A stretch of DNA of 64,000 bases. Source: Carya illinoinensis (taxonomy: Eukaryota > Streptophyta > Magnoliopsida > Fagales > Juglandaceae). Under the pieces are notes generated by a model. It saw only the letters and a program-made list of their open reading frames with translations. It searched no databases and had not been told where the DNA came from. This document shows, piece by piece, positions 1-9,710 of the stretch. Location of the stretch: NCBI RefSeq assembly GCF_018687715.1, contig NC_056764.1, forward strand, positions 13,673,501 to 13,737,500. The letters run 5' to 3'. Position numbers and translations under genes: made by a program. Numbering within the stretch: the first letter of the stretch is position 1; each line of letters starts with the position of its first letter.

Positions 1-306
1 TGATGTAGATGGGCCTGATGCACCTCTCTAAGGCTGGTCGTCTTTGGTCCAGGTTATATGGTGGCAACAGCTGCATGGGGATCCGAGGTATAGGTGAAAG
101 TCGCCAGCTGTGGAAACCATATGAACTGCACATGATCTTATGTCAATTTGCACCTGGACCGGTTTTTTCCCCGGTCTGCCAGGATTTTATACGGATGGGT
201 ATCCAGGTTTCGGATTTATATCCGGTAATGGTAACCGGATCTTATATATTTTTTTAAGAGAAATGTTGCCGTGCCTCCTCATGTGTATCGCTATAGTGTA
301 CCGTTA

Positions 307-340
<34 letters not shown>

Positions 341-1914
341 TACCTTAGTGATTAAGAAAGTGATTAAAAAATATAAACAAAAAAATTGAAAAAAAAAAAA
401 ACCAAGAATGCTACGCCTAGCAGTATGGTAGAGGCAACATAGCAGCCGCTCCCTTTTTTTAAACAAGTACCTTATAGATAAAACCACAACGTTTTGAATT
501 TATTTGTAACTCTAATTTTAAAATTTTGACTTTGATTAAATCAATTGTTATGTGATTCTAGACTAGTTTGTATTGAAGTTTTATGGTTTTACTATTTTGA
601 CGCCTGGGTTTCAATTTAATTGAATGAGAAAATCTATTCGTAGTCCGGTCTATCTAATCACACACCACACGAATCCCACGTGGCAAACTAGTCTAACAAC
701 AACTCCGGTCCAACTCATAAATCTTGACTCTCCCTCCGCGAAACAGATTTTCCTCTATTGTCTCTTGAATCTCGACCACTCCCTCTCTCTCCTCTCCCTC
801 CTTAAATCTAGACCTTTATAAATCATGACCTCCCTTCAGAAATCCTCCTCTCAAGACTCTTGACTACCACGATGGCAACTCGACCCCTTGAGCCCGATGT
901 AGGACGGAGCTCGACCCCCAGAAAAGAGACAGATCTCGACCTCGAGAGAGAGAGAGAGCTTCTTGCCGGTGTTCTTCACAAAGTCGATTAACACTCATTT
1001 TTCCAAATGCCGTGTAAAGTACCAAGTGATTGCAATCTCATTGTTATGGTGATTGTAATCTAGGCCATGGAAATATGTAGGCATATGGGCTGATAACGCC
1101 ACTTTGAGAAATGAATAGCAAGTGTTTGTAAAAAAGACTCAAAGAAAACATTCTGCTCCTCAGTTATTGAATACTCATAGTGCCCCTCAGTTTGGTACCC
1201 TTGATATATTTGATTTAGTTTTCTGTCTTCTAGGAAGTCGACATAAGTTTGGTATCCTATAACCATCATTCGTCTTCAACCATGGACGCGAGCTAAATGC
1301 CTGTGTGAGTTAAAAGAAAAGCACAAAAACAAGGCATAACAAAGAGATTTCAGGACATAACAAATAAGAAAAATGGAAATGGCTCAAAGATTATAAAATA
1401 GGAAAAAAAAAAAAAAAGAACCTGTGAGGTTGAATGTGGAGGTGAAGATTCACGAGTAGAATGCGGTGGGTTGGTCATGGCTTGGATCTCTTCAGCGATC
1501 TCAGACGATGATGGACGTGAAGAGGCTGTTGGCTTGGATCTCTCTAAATGCATGTTTAACTAAAATTAAAAAAAAAAAAAGAAAAAAGAAAAAAAAAGCC
1601 ACATCATGCTTCGTGTGGTGTACGTGGGGAACAAGGTCGAGGAGTATAAGCTCTCTTATCGAATTATTTGTAATTCCCAGGTGTCCGGTTTGTAACTACG
1701 ATTTTCCTCTAATATAAGTGAGGGTAATCAATAAACTTGGAGTATCGTCCTCTTCCCTAAAAACAAAAAGGTATCATTAACTATTTGTGAAAATGTCATG
1801 CTAATACCAATGAATTGATGTCACAGGTCATCTATAAAATAAAAATAAAAACTTAAAAAATATTTTAAGATATGAAAAGTCTTTATAAAAATATTTTAAG
1901 ATATGAAAAGTCTT
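1..1914. other. Intergenic DNA, no gene recognised
   Basis: No coding region could be supported. The stretch holds a poly-T run of about 30 bases (307-338), several A-rich runs (near 395, 1400 and 1565), a short GA run (941-958) and a direct duplication of about 31 bp (1858-1884 and 1887-1915) just before the presumed LTR start. The short ORFs are low-complexity or have no recognisable motif. Confidence 0.6.
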
Positions 1915-3347
1915 TGTGGAGGAGACAAGTTTTCCTATTAAACCCAACGGGCCCACTACAATGCCCAGGGCCAAGCCTGGATGACTGGGCCTCGAGAGAA
2001 CATATCGTGTAGGCTATATGCCATAACATCACGGTAGACGAGATGAGAATTTAACAAACTCGTAACGGTCAAGAGATCTTGATAACTCTCCTTAGATCAG
2101 ATCAATTACAAGTAACATGAGGGAAATTTAAATAATGAGCAGCACCCAATCTGATTTCAAATAAAGGATAAGGTATTAGTAGGCCCTAGACATTTCTAGA
2201 GAGAGAAACTTTACCTTCTCTCTAGAAAACCACTCAAACCAAAAACAATCCAGGAGTCAGGACTTCCTCCCTCCCTCCTCCCCACTGTGATCCCTTCTTC
2301 TCCCGTATGTGTTCTCGTGTTTTGGTTTTGTTTTAGTTTTTTTAGTCAAAGCATGGAGAAGTGGTGTTTCAATGTCTCCCTTATGGTCTGCAACCACCAC
2401 AGGGTTCCTAAGCTGCTGATCTTTCAGATTGTTAAAGTGTTCGTCAAAAGGAGCAGTGCGTGCTCCTCACACGTGAGTCGAAGTGTGGGCGTGGCTTCAC
2501 TCGCCACCAAATAGAAGGGTTTTTTCTGCCACCACGCGTGGCTTTTCTGGGGCTCGCGACTCCGGTAGTTTCAGTATCGATGGTCTAGCACACTCCTAGC
2601 TTGGTGCATGTCCTTCATGCGGCACTACAACCTCCTTGCTCAGTGTTTTTTCAGCTTTTTGTGTATTTCTAGTTTTGTTTTGTTGAGTTTATGTTTTGTT
2701 TGATATTCTTGTGTATTTCATCTCGTTTGTTTGTGTTCTAGGTAAAAATAATAAGTAATAGGCAATTGGACATGCTGTCCATAGTAGGAGAACGTTGGTT
2801 TTCTTGCTCCTTCTTTGGAGGATAGGGGTTGGTGGTCTCTCTCCTCTTTTGGAGGTTGGGGATGGATATCTCTATTTATATAGAGTGGTGTTATTCTCAA
2901 AAAAATTGAGATGTACGTCTCTATTGTTATAGAATTTCGCATCTCAGAAGGTTTTGTCTCAGAGAGTTTATTGAAGTTAAGACAATATTTGCCCCAAAGG
3001 AATTTGTGTGCGAGGAAGCCCTAACTAGTGAATAGTTTGACTTGTAATATGGATTTTTTTCCTGTATTTATTAGTCATAGTTGTAACTTCCTTCATGAAT
3101 AAAATGAAGTCTATTTTCCATAAAAAAAAAAGGATAAGGTAAGGCCCAAAGGGGGCACCCAGCACCACTTTATATATATATCCATCAACCAGCACTCTAA
3201 GAGGTACGCAAATTTTTTTGTTTTATGATTGGTACTAGGCAATTCTCATAACTTAGGCATTGGAGGTGTCTCTACACCTTTGAGCCTTTTCATCCCCTTC
3301 TTGCTGTAGGTTTAGCACGGACAGGAGTGCGAAACATGTCTAGAACA
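1915..3347 (+). mobile_element. 5' LTR of a Tat-lineage Ty3/gypsy element, split by an insertion
   Basis: This is the long terminal repeat in front of the gag-pol remnant at 3.4-8.4 kb. The right edge is well placed: it ends ...gaaca at 3347, and a primer-binding site of the type used by plant Tat elements follows. The motif acttaggcattggaggtgt near 3250 recurs near 63750 and is typical of LTR ends in this group. The left edge (tgtggaggagacaag at 1915) is a guess; no second intact LTR is present to confirm it. A separate 953 bp insertion at 2176-3128 divides it, so the original LTR was about 480 bp if the left edge is right. Confidence 0.5.
2176..3128 (+). mobile_element. Retroposed insertion (non-autonomous LINE-like) with 13 bp TSD
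   Basis: The 13 bp word aaaggataaggta occurs at 2163-2175 and again at 3129-3141, bracketing this segment. The segment ends in a run of A preceded by an aataaaatgaag signal, which is the signature of target-primed reverse transcription. It starts with CT/GA-rich sequence resembling the 5' leaders of plant L1 elements. It has no recognisable endonuclease or reverse transcriptase ORF, so it is either an internally deleted LINE derivative or a retroposed transcript. It sits inside the Tat LTR and is therefore younger than that element. Confidence 0.65.
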
Positions 3348-3348
3348 G

Positions 3349-3365
3349 TTGGTGCTATCTGTGGG
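3349..3365 (+). promoter_or_regulatory. Primer-binding site of the Tat-like element
   Basis: The sequence ttggtgctatctgtggg directly follows the LTR end. It closely resembles the TGGCGCC-type primer-binding site of plant Tat/Athila elements, with two or three transition-like changes. Minus-strand DNA synthesis would start here from a tRNA primer. Confidence 0.55.
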
Positions 3366-3441
3366 ATATGTTATTGTACTTTTCCCTTGAAAAATGTGCC
3401 TGTCGCATGCCTACCACTACACAATTTCAAGCAACGAGGGA

Positions 3442-4640
3442 TCAATAAACATCATCTATGAACATGGAGAACAAGTTAGCATAGTAGGAGGAATAGCTGA
3501 AAAAGGTAACATCTGAATTGAAGGCCCTGCAGTGTGAAAACGACGCTCTTAGACTGCAAAATGGAGTGTTAGGAGAAGACGTTGTATCGAGACAAGTCGA
3601 TAGGATGGAGGCAGAGTCACAAAGCACAGGTAGACCTCTCCATGGCGATGAAGAAGCAAAGAAAATGCACAATGACCTTTGGAGTCTCATGGATAAATAC
3701 GAGGAGATGGATGAAAAATAGGAGCGTCTTCCTCGGTGGACCAACTACTCACCAATACAAACTTGCCGTACAGCGCAGAAATTATGGCAGTTCCCCTCTC
3801 GTCGAAGTTTAAGGTCTCGTCAATAGAGATGTACGACGGAATCAAGGACCCTCTTGAACACCTAGAGACTTTTAAAGCCCACATGACATTTCATGGATTT
3901 CCTAGAGAGATCGTGTGCCGAGCTTTCCCTTTAACCTTGAAGAGAGCTACTCGAAGATGGTTTAGGGCCTTACAACTAGGTTCCATTGATAGTTTTGAAG
4001 AGTTAGGTGGGTAATTCTTAACCCAATTCATGGCGAGTCCAAGGAGGAGGAGGCCAACAACATATTTACTTACTGTGAAACAAAGGGAAGACGAAAGCAA
4101 AGGCATACTTGGCTCTGTTGAATAGAGAATGGATGACAGCTAATGATCAAGATGAAAATATCACTCTGGCGGCCTTACTAGGAGGAGTATGGCCAAAGAA
4201 TCCCTTCATGATTGAATTGGCGAGGAAAACTTTGGCCAACTTACGTGAGTTCTTGGATAAAGTCGATGACTTTGTCAATGCAAAAGACACGTTACGGGCC
4301 TTGACGGCACCTGCAAGATCAAAGATGGAGCAACTGGAGGACCAGTTGAGGAAGGGAACCTTGAAAAGAAATTGGGAAGGAGGCTTGAATGTGAAGAAGG
4401 GCCCAGTACTCCAACGTGAACATTTCGCGTGAACATTCAGGAGAAGGGACCAGTACTCCAACGTGAACATTCAGGAGAAAGTTCGAGAGCCTCGCCAAAA
4501 TAGCGATCGGAGGCACCAATCCCAAAAGTTCTGCACCTACCACAACATGAGTGGGTATTGAACAGAAGACTACCATAACTTGAAGCAAAGGATCGAAGAG
4601 ATGTGGGACAACGAAGAGCTGGAACAGTTGGTGGCTTGAG
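3442..4640 (+). pseudogene. Degenerate gag of Tat-lineage Ty3/gypsy element
   Basis: Gag forms the virus-like particle of the retrotransposon. A charged N-terminal stretch (3518-3720) precedes a recognisable retrotransposon gag domain at 3780-4430: it reads YDGIKDPLEHLETFKAHM, then a Trp-rich segment ATRRWFRALQLGSI. At 4530-4600 a decayed zinc-knuckle-like segment reads FCTYHNMSGY, a stop, then TEDYHNLKQR; the family normally has a Cys where this copy has Tyr. Stops at about 4013, 4121 and 4551, and frame changes, show the gene is dead. A ~30 bp sequence around 4400-4475 is partly duplicated (cagtactccaacgtgaacatt twice). Confidence 0.7.
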
Positions 4641-4779
4641 CCACCATGCTGCCAAGACGACCAACAGAAAGAAGACTAGATCGGGAATGTAGGTGCCAAC
4701 GAAGTGAAAGGCCAAGTAGAAGAAGAGTGCCTTAAAAAGGCCAAGCACCTAGACAGAACGCGAACCAGAGAGACCCACA

Positions 4780-5610
4780 ATTGGGCAAAATCCTTACGAT
4801 TGCTAAAGTTGTAAGAGAAGGACCCAATTCATCAGGATGGAAAGTTTACGCCGAACATGCTGGGTACAAGGAAGTCTTTAGTGTAGGGAGGCCGAAGAAC
4901 AACCTAGGCTATAATCCACTATTGCGATGTCCTTCAGTGACAACGACTGCATGGGGTCTTCTACTCGCATGATGATGCTTTAGTGGTCACCATGTTGGTA
5001 GCCAACTACACCACCCAGAGGATCTTGGTAGACAACAGAAGCTCAACAGACATCCTTTTTTGGGATGCATGTGAAAATATAGGGATTGGCCAGAGCTAGC
5101 TAAGCTTGGCTCCTACAACCTAAAGGGGTTTTCAGGCGCGATTGTACAACCTGTAGGGTCCATCACCCTACTAATATCGGTGCATGACGACAATAATGAC
5201 ATATTTCCTTGTAGTAAGAACATGATTAGCCTATAATGATATCATCAGCTATCCAACATTGGACGCGATCAAGGTGATAACGACCACTTATCACCTAAAA
5301 ATGAAGTTCCCTACAAAAGTAGGTATAGGCAAAGTATGCGGCGAGCAAGTGTTATCCAAGGAGTGCTACTTACAAGAACTCTGCCAAGGAGAGAAGGATG
5401 TAAAAATGACTGAACCCCTAATGGAAGAAGATCGAGAAAAAGCCAAAGACTGTACAAATCTTGTTCCACCACCTCCACCCGAGGAGAGGTTGCTCGAAGT
5501 AGAGATGAGAGATGAGAATGCATTGATTCAGGGCGAGAATGATGAGCCCCTTGAAATAATCACCCTTAACCCAAAAAATTCCGAAGCCACGGTAAAGGAC
5601 TAGGCTGTGT
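4780..5610 (+). pseudogene. Degenerate protease region of the Tat-like element
   Basis: This lies between gag and reverse transcriptase, where the aspartic protease belongs. Across several frames one can read a Tat-type protease stretch: DDALVVTMLVANYTTRRILV, then DNRSSTDILFWDA. The catalytic motif is normally D-x-G-S-S, so the Gly is replaced here by Arg. After it comes a conserved stretch (PTLDAIKVITTTYHLKMKFP, from about 5256) and an acidic/proline-rich spacer before RT. Frame changes and stops are frequent. Confidence 0.6.
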
Positions 5611-5689
5611 AAGGGAGAAAGATAGCAGTTGAAACAACTCCTAGCAGAGCACAAGGATGTTTTTGCCTAGAATCACGAGCACATGCCTG

Positions 5690-6990
5690 GAAATGATGAA
5701 AGCTTCATAGAACATCGACTAAGTGTCAATCCAGAAGCTCTACTAATTAAGCAGAAGAAGAGGAGTTTCAGCACCGAGAAATATGCAGTAATAGTAAAAG
5801 AGGTGGATTGACTCTTTGTAGCCATTTTTATCAGAGAAGTCCATTATCCTGAATGGCTTTCAAATGTGGTGCTAATGAAAAAATCTAATGGGAAATGGAA
5901 GATATGCGTAGATTTTACAGATCTCAACAAGGCTTACCCTAAGGACAGCTTCCCTCTACTGTGGATCTACTTGATTGTGGATTCAAAGACAGGATATAAA
6001 ATATTGAGTTTCATGGACGCTTATTCGGGATATAACCAAATATGAATGAGCCAATTCGATTAGGAAAAGACATCGTTTATAACTGACTGTGGGCTGTACT
6101 GCTACAAAGTCTTGCCCTTCGGATGAAAAAATACGGGGCCTACATACCAGAGACTGGTGAAAAAGGTGTTTAAAGAGCAAATAAGTCATAACATGGAAGT
6201 CTATGTTGATGATCTACTGGTCAAAAGCAGGGAACTGAAGCAGCACATGAAAGACCTAAGAAAGGCCTTTGGAGTGCTATGATGCTACAAAATGAAGTTG
6301 AATCCAACAAAATGTACGTTAGGGGTGCAGTCAGGAAAAATTATGGGCTTCATGGTATCAAAAAGGGGAATCTAGGAAAACTCTAAAAGGGTGCAGGTGA
6401 TTATCGAGATGAAGTCACTTAAAAATTTGAATGAAGTACAGCAACTAGCAGGAAAGGTGGCAGCACTTAACAAATTCTTGTCCCGATCAATGGATAGATG
6501 CCTATTGTTCTTTTGGGTTCTACGGAAGGTGCAAAACTGGGACACCAAGTGCAAAAAAACTTTCGCACATCTAAAATAATACTTGACCCACTCCTTGTTG
6601 CTGAGTCAAACCAAGCAAGGGTAACTTTTGTTGCTGTACTTAGTGGTCACACAGGACACCATGTCTGCCATGCTAATACGAGAAGAAGAAGAGGTATAAC
6701 AACTAGTATACTATATAAGCCAAGCCCTGAAGGGAGTAGAGACTCGATACCCAAGGCTCAAAATGATGGCATTCGTAATGGTGACAACTGTGCGTTGGTT
6801 GTGACCTTACTTCCAATCCCACCCCATAAAGGTGGTGACAACATAATCCCTTTAGAAGGTGTTTCATCGCCCAAACACATTAGGATGATTGGTAAGATGG
6901 ACGATAGAATTGAGTGAGTTTGACATCGCCTATGTCCCATGTACAATGGTTAAGGGGTAAATCTTAGCTAATTTTCTAGTAGAGTTATCC
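5690..6990 (+). pseudogene. Degenerate reverse transcriptase and RNase H of the Tat-like element
   Basis: These enzymes copy element RNA into DNA. RT motifs are read in order: WKICVDFTDLNKAYPKDSFP at about 5900, FMDAYSGYNQI near 6011, the GPTYQRLV segment near 6137, and the catalytic YVDD at about 6202 (EVYVDDLLVKS). The connection and first RNase H region follow: QLAGKVAALNKFLSRSMDR near 6440, a WDTKC segment near 6538, and RYPRLKMMAFV near 6750. In-frame stops at about 5810, 6042, 6061, 6124, 6280 and 6373 make it non-functional, although the YVDD core is kept. Confidence 0.8.
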
Positions 6991-6999
6991 AACTTCCCA

Positions 7000-7400
7000 A
7001 AAGAGGAGCCAAAATCGCCTATAGAGAAGTAGTGTATGTGGATGGCTCATTCTGCTGGGTTAGAGGGGGAGTAGGAGTATATATGATAATAGAGGACAGA
7101 ACTAAAAAATATTACTCAGTGAGGTTGGGGTTCAAGGTTATGAATAAAGAAGCTGAGTACGAGGCAGTGCTGGCAGGGTTCGTCATAGCTGAAACCTTGG
7201 GAACAAGAGAGGTAAAGATGAAAGTGGATTCACAGGGCATGGTAGGCCAAATAATTGGGGATTACTTGACAAAGGGTGAAAAACTCAATTTTTTGTAGCT
7301 GGTATACGAAAGGTACGATCGCTTCCAATATTTCCAAATCAATTGTATACTTTGGTTTGATAATTGGGAAGCTGACAGGCTAGCATGAGCTACATTGACA
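7000..7400 (+). pseudogene. Second (archaeal-type) RNase H of the Tat-like element
   Basis: After the first RNase H there is a second, distinct RNase H domain: VYVDGSFCWVRGGVGVYMI at about 7032, then NKEAEYEAVLAGFVIAETLG, then the KMKVDSQGMVGQI stretch. The Asp (YVDGS), Glu (AEYEA) and Asp (VDSQ) match the catalytic triad. A dual RNase H is the known hallmark of the Tat/Ogre/Retand lineage and supports the lineage call. A stop at about 7298 and a frame change end the good reading. Confidence 0.75.
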
Positions 7401-7479
7401 CAAGAAGATGAAACTTTGCCTTGGGACGTGGTGACACATAGAGACATCGGCCATTGGGACTGAGATTCGGCCAGTAACT

Positions 7480-8390
7480 ATGAGCACCTTGGAGTGGGTG
7501 GGCGATATTGTTAGATACTCGGTGGTTGGAGAACTCCTGACCACCAAAGAAGAAGCCAAGAAAGTCAAGAACAAAGCTACCCGCTTCACCATGATCGATG
7601 ATATGTTATACAGATGGGGGTCTTTGACCCCTCTCCTCAGATGCGTATCAAAAGAAGAAGCCAACTACATTATGGGGGAAATACATACAACGGTTTGTGG
7701 AAACCATTCGGGAGGAAGAGCCCTGGCAGCAAAGATCCTGAGGGCCAGATATTACTGGCCACATCCTCTTAGGGATGCCAGGGAGTTCACCCAAAGATGC
7801 ACACAATGCTAGTTGCATGCCCAGTCCTGAGCAATCTGCCAGAAGAGCTGAAATCTATCACTTCCCTGTGGCCATTTGCCTAGTGGGGGGTAGACCTAGT
7901 TAGGCCTTTGTCACCCGGCAAAGGGGGAGCTAAGTTCATTATTGTCTCCATTGACTACTTCATGAAGTGGGCAAAAGCCGAAGCAATGACAACAGAAGTG
8001 AAGCGGTAATACTCGTCGAAATAGGGATACCAAGCTATAGAACACAAAACTTCAACACAAAACAAAACATAAGGGCACTAGAAGAAAACTTGGACTAGAT
8101 AGAAGAAAAAATGACTGACACGAAAATTAGAGCAGCAACCAACAAAAAAAAGACAGGGCAATACTTTAACAAGATGGTTAGGCTAAGATCCTTCAAAGTA
8201 GGAGACTTGGTCCTTAAAGAGACTGGAGTTACTACAACGGAGGAAGGAAAGCTCAGACCATGATGGGAAGGGCCTTACATTGTAACGACCAGCCATCACC
8301 TAGGGACCTATTGCCTCAAAGATGCCAGAGGAAGGGAGTTACCGCATCCCTAGAATGCGGAGCATTTAATAAAGTATTTTGTATAACTCT
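7480..8390 (+). pseudogene. Integrase of the Tat-like element, catalytic core mostly deleted
   Basis: The N-terminal zinc-binding (HHCC) domain is readable at 7560-7812: HTTVCGNHSGGRALAAKILR, then YYWPHPLRDA and a C-x2-C pair (RCTQC). The start of the core is recognisable up to about 8005 (a KWAKAEAMTTEV-like segment). At about 8015 the sequence jumps to the late part of the domain (VEIGIPSYRTQNFNTKQN) and then to the C-terminal domain: GQYFNKMVRLRSFKVGDLVL, then EGKLRP, a stop, WEGPYIV and LPHP, a stop, NAEHLIKYF. Several hundred bases holding the D,D-35-E core residues are missing. Confidence 0.7.
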
Positions 8391-8399
8391 TATTGTAAT

Positions 8400-9710
8400 G
8401 ATTTTAGCACAATAAAAGACCTGGTGGAATTGGGGACCATTTTCCTGTTTGTCCTTTTACTACTCTCACTATCGCCTATGTGGCGATGAAGGAGAAAACG
8501 ATATGAGGCAATGTTTCCCTCATTGCCCTTACTTACGCGGTAGAGGCATTCTCCGTCATACTTAAGCTGAGTAACCATACTTGCCCTTACTTATATGGCA
8601 ATGAAGGAGGAAACAATTCAAGGCAACGTTTCCTTCCTCGCTCGTATTTACATGGTAGAGGCATCCTCCTACTATACCCAAGCTGAGTAATCATACTCGC
8701 CCCCACTTACACGGTAGAGGAATCCTCTTGCTATACATAAGTTGAGCAATCATGCTCACCCTCACTTACGCGGTAGAGGCATCCTCTCGCTATACTTAAG
8801 CTGAGTAATCATACTCACCCCTACCTATGTGGTGATGAAGGGGGAAACGATTTGAGGCAACGTTCCCCTCCTCGCCCGTATTTACTCGGTAAAGGCATCC
8901 TCTTGCTATACCTAAGTTGAGTAATCATATTGGCCCATATTTACGAGGTAGAGTCATTCTCCCACTATACCTAAGTCGAGCAATCATGCTCACCCTCTCT
9001 TATGAGGTAGAGGAATCCTCCCACTATACTTAAGCCGAGTAATCATACTCGCCCTTACGTATGAGGTGACAAAGGAGGAAATAATTCGAGGCAATATTTC
9101 CCTCCTTGCCCATATTTATGCGGTAGAGGCATCCTTTTGCTATACCTAAGCCAAGTAATCATACTCACCCCACTTACGCTGTAGAGGCATCATTACGCTA
9201 TACCTAAGCTGAGCAATCATGCACACCCTTACTTACGCTTTAGAGGCATTCTCCCATTATACTTAAGCCGAGTAACCATACTCAGCCTTACCTACGTGGC
9301 GATGAAGGTGGAAACAATTTGAGGCAAATTTTTCCCTCCTCACCTATATTTACGCCATAGAGACATCCTTCCACTATACCTAAGTCGAGCATTCATGCTC
9401 GTCCTCTCTTATGCGGTAGAGGAATACTCTCACTATACTTAAGCCGAGTAGTCATACTCATTCTTACCTACTCGGTGATGAAGGAGGAAACGATTTGAGG
9501 CAACGTTTCCCTCCTCACCAATATTTACATAGTATAGGCATCCTCTCGCTATACCTAAGCCGAGTAATTACACTTGCCCCCACTTACGCTATAAAGGCTT
9601 CCTTCTGCTATACCTAAACTGAGTAATCATGCTTGCCCTTACCTATGTGGTAGAGGCATCCTCCCACTATACTTAAGCCTAGTAATCATACTTTCCCTTA
9701 CCTACGTGGC
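8400..9710. repeat. Tandem array with ~58 bp monomers in ~234 bp higher-order units
   Basis: Two related monomer types alternate. Type B carries acgcggtagaggcatcctc followed by actatacctaagccgagtaa and catactcgccc. Type A carries gatgaaggaggaaacgat and ggcaacgtttccctcctc. Type A landmarks fall at 8485, 8600, 8834, 9068, 9301 and 9477, with spacings of 115, 234, 234, 233 and 176; these are close to 2, 4, 4, 4 and 3 times 58. The standard unit is thus one A plus three B monomers. The array starts just after the integrase stop of the Tat-like element. Tandem repeats between pol and the 3' LTR are known in Tat/Ogre/Retand elements and can seed satellites. It stops abruptly at 9710. Confidence 0.85.

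Noticed and set aside
1060..1269. Minus-strand ORF of 69 codons
   Set aside because: The composition is ordinary but no motif or family was recognised, there are no exon borders or neighbours that make a gene, and it is short enough to arise by chance.
8400..9710. CRISPR-like array
   Set aside because: The repeats are tandem monomers without unique spacers, in a plant nuclear context; a satellite-type array explains them.
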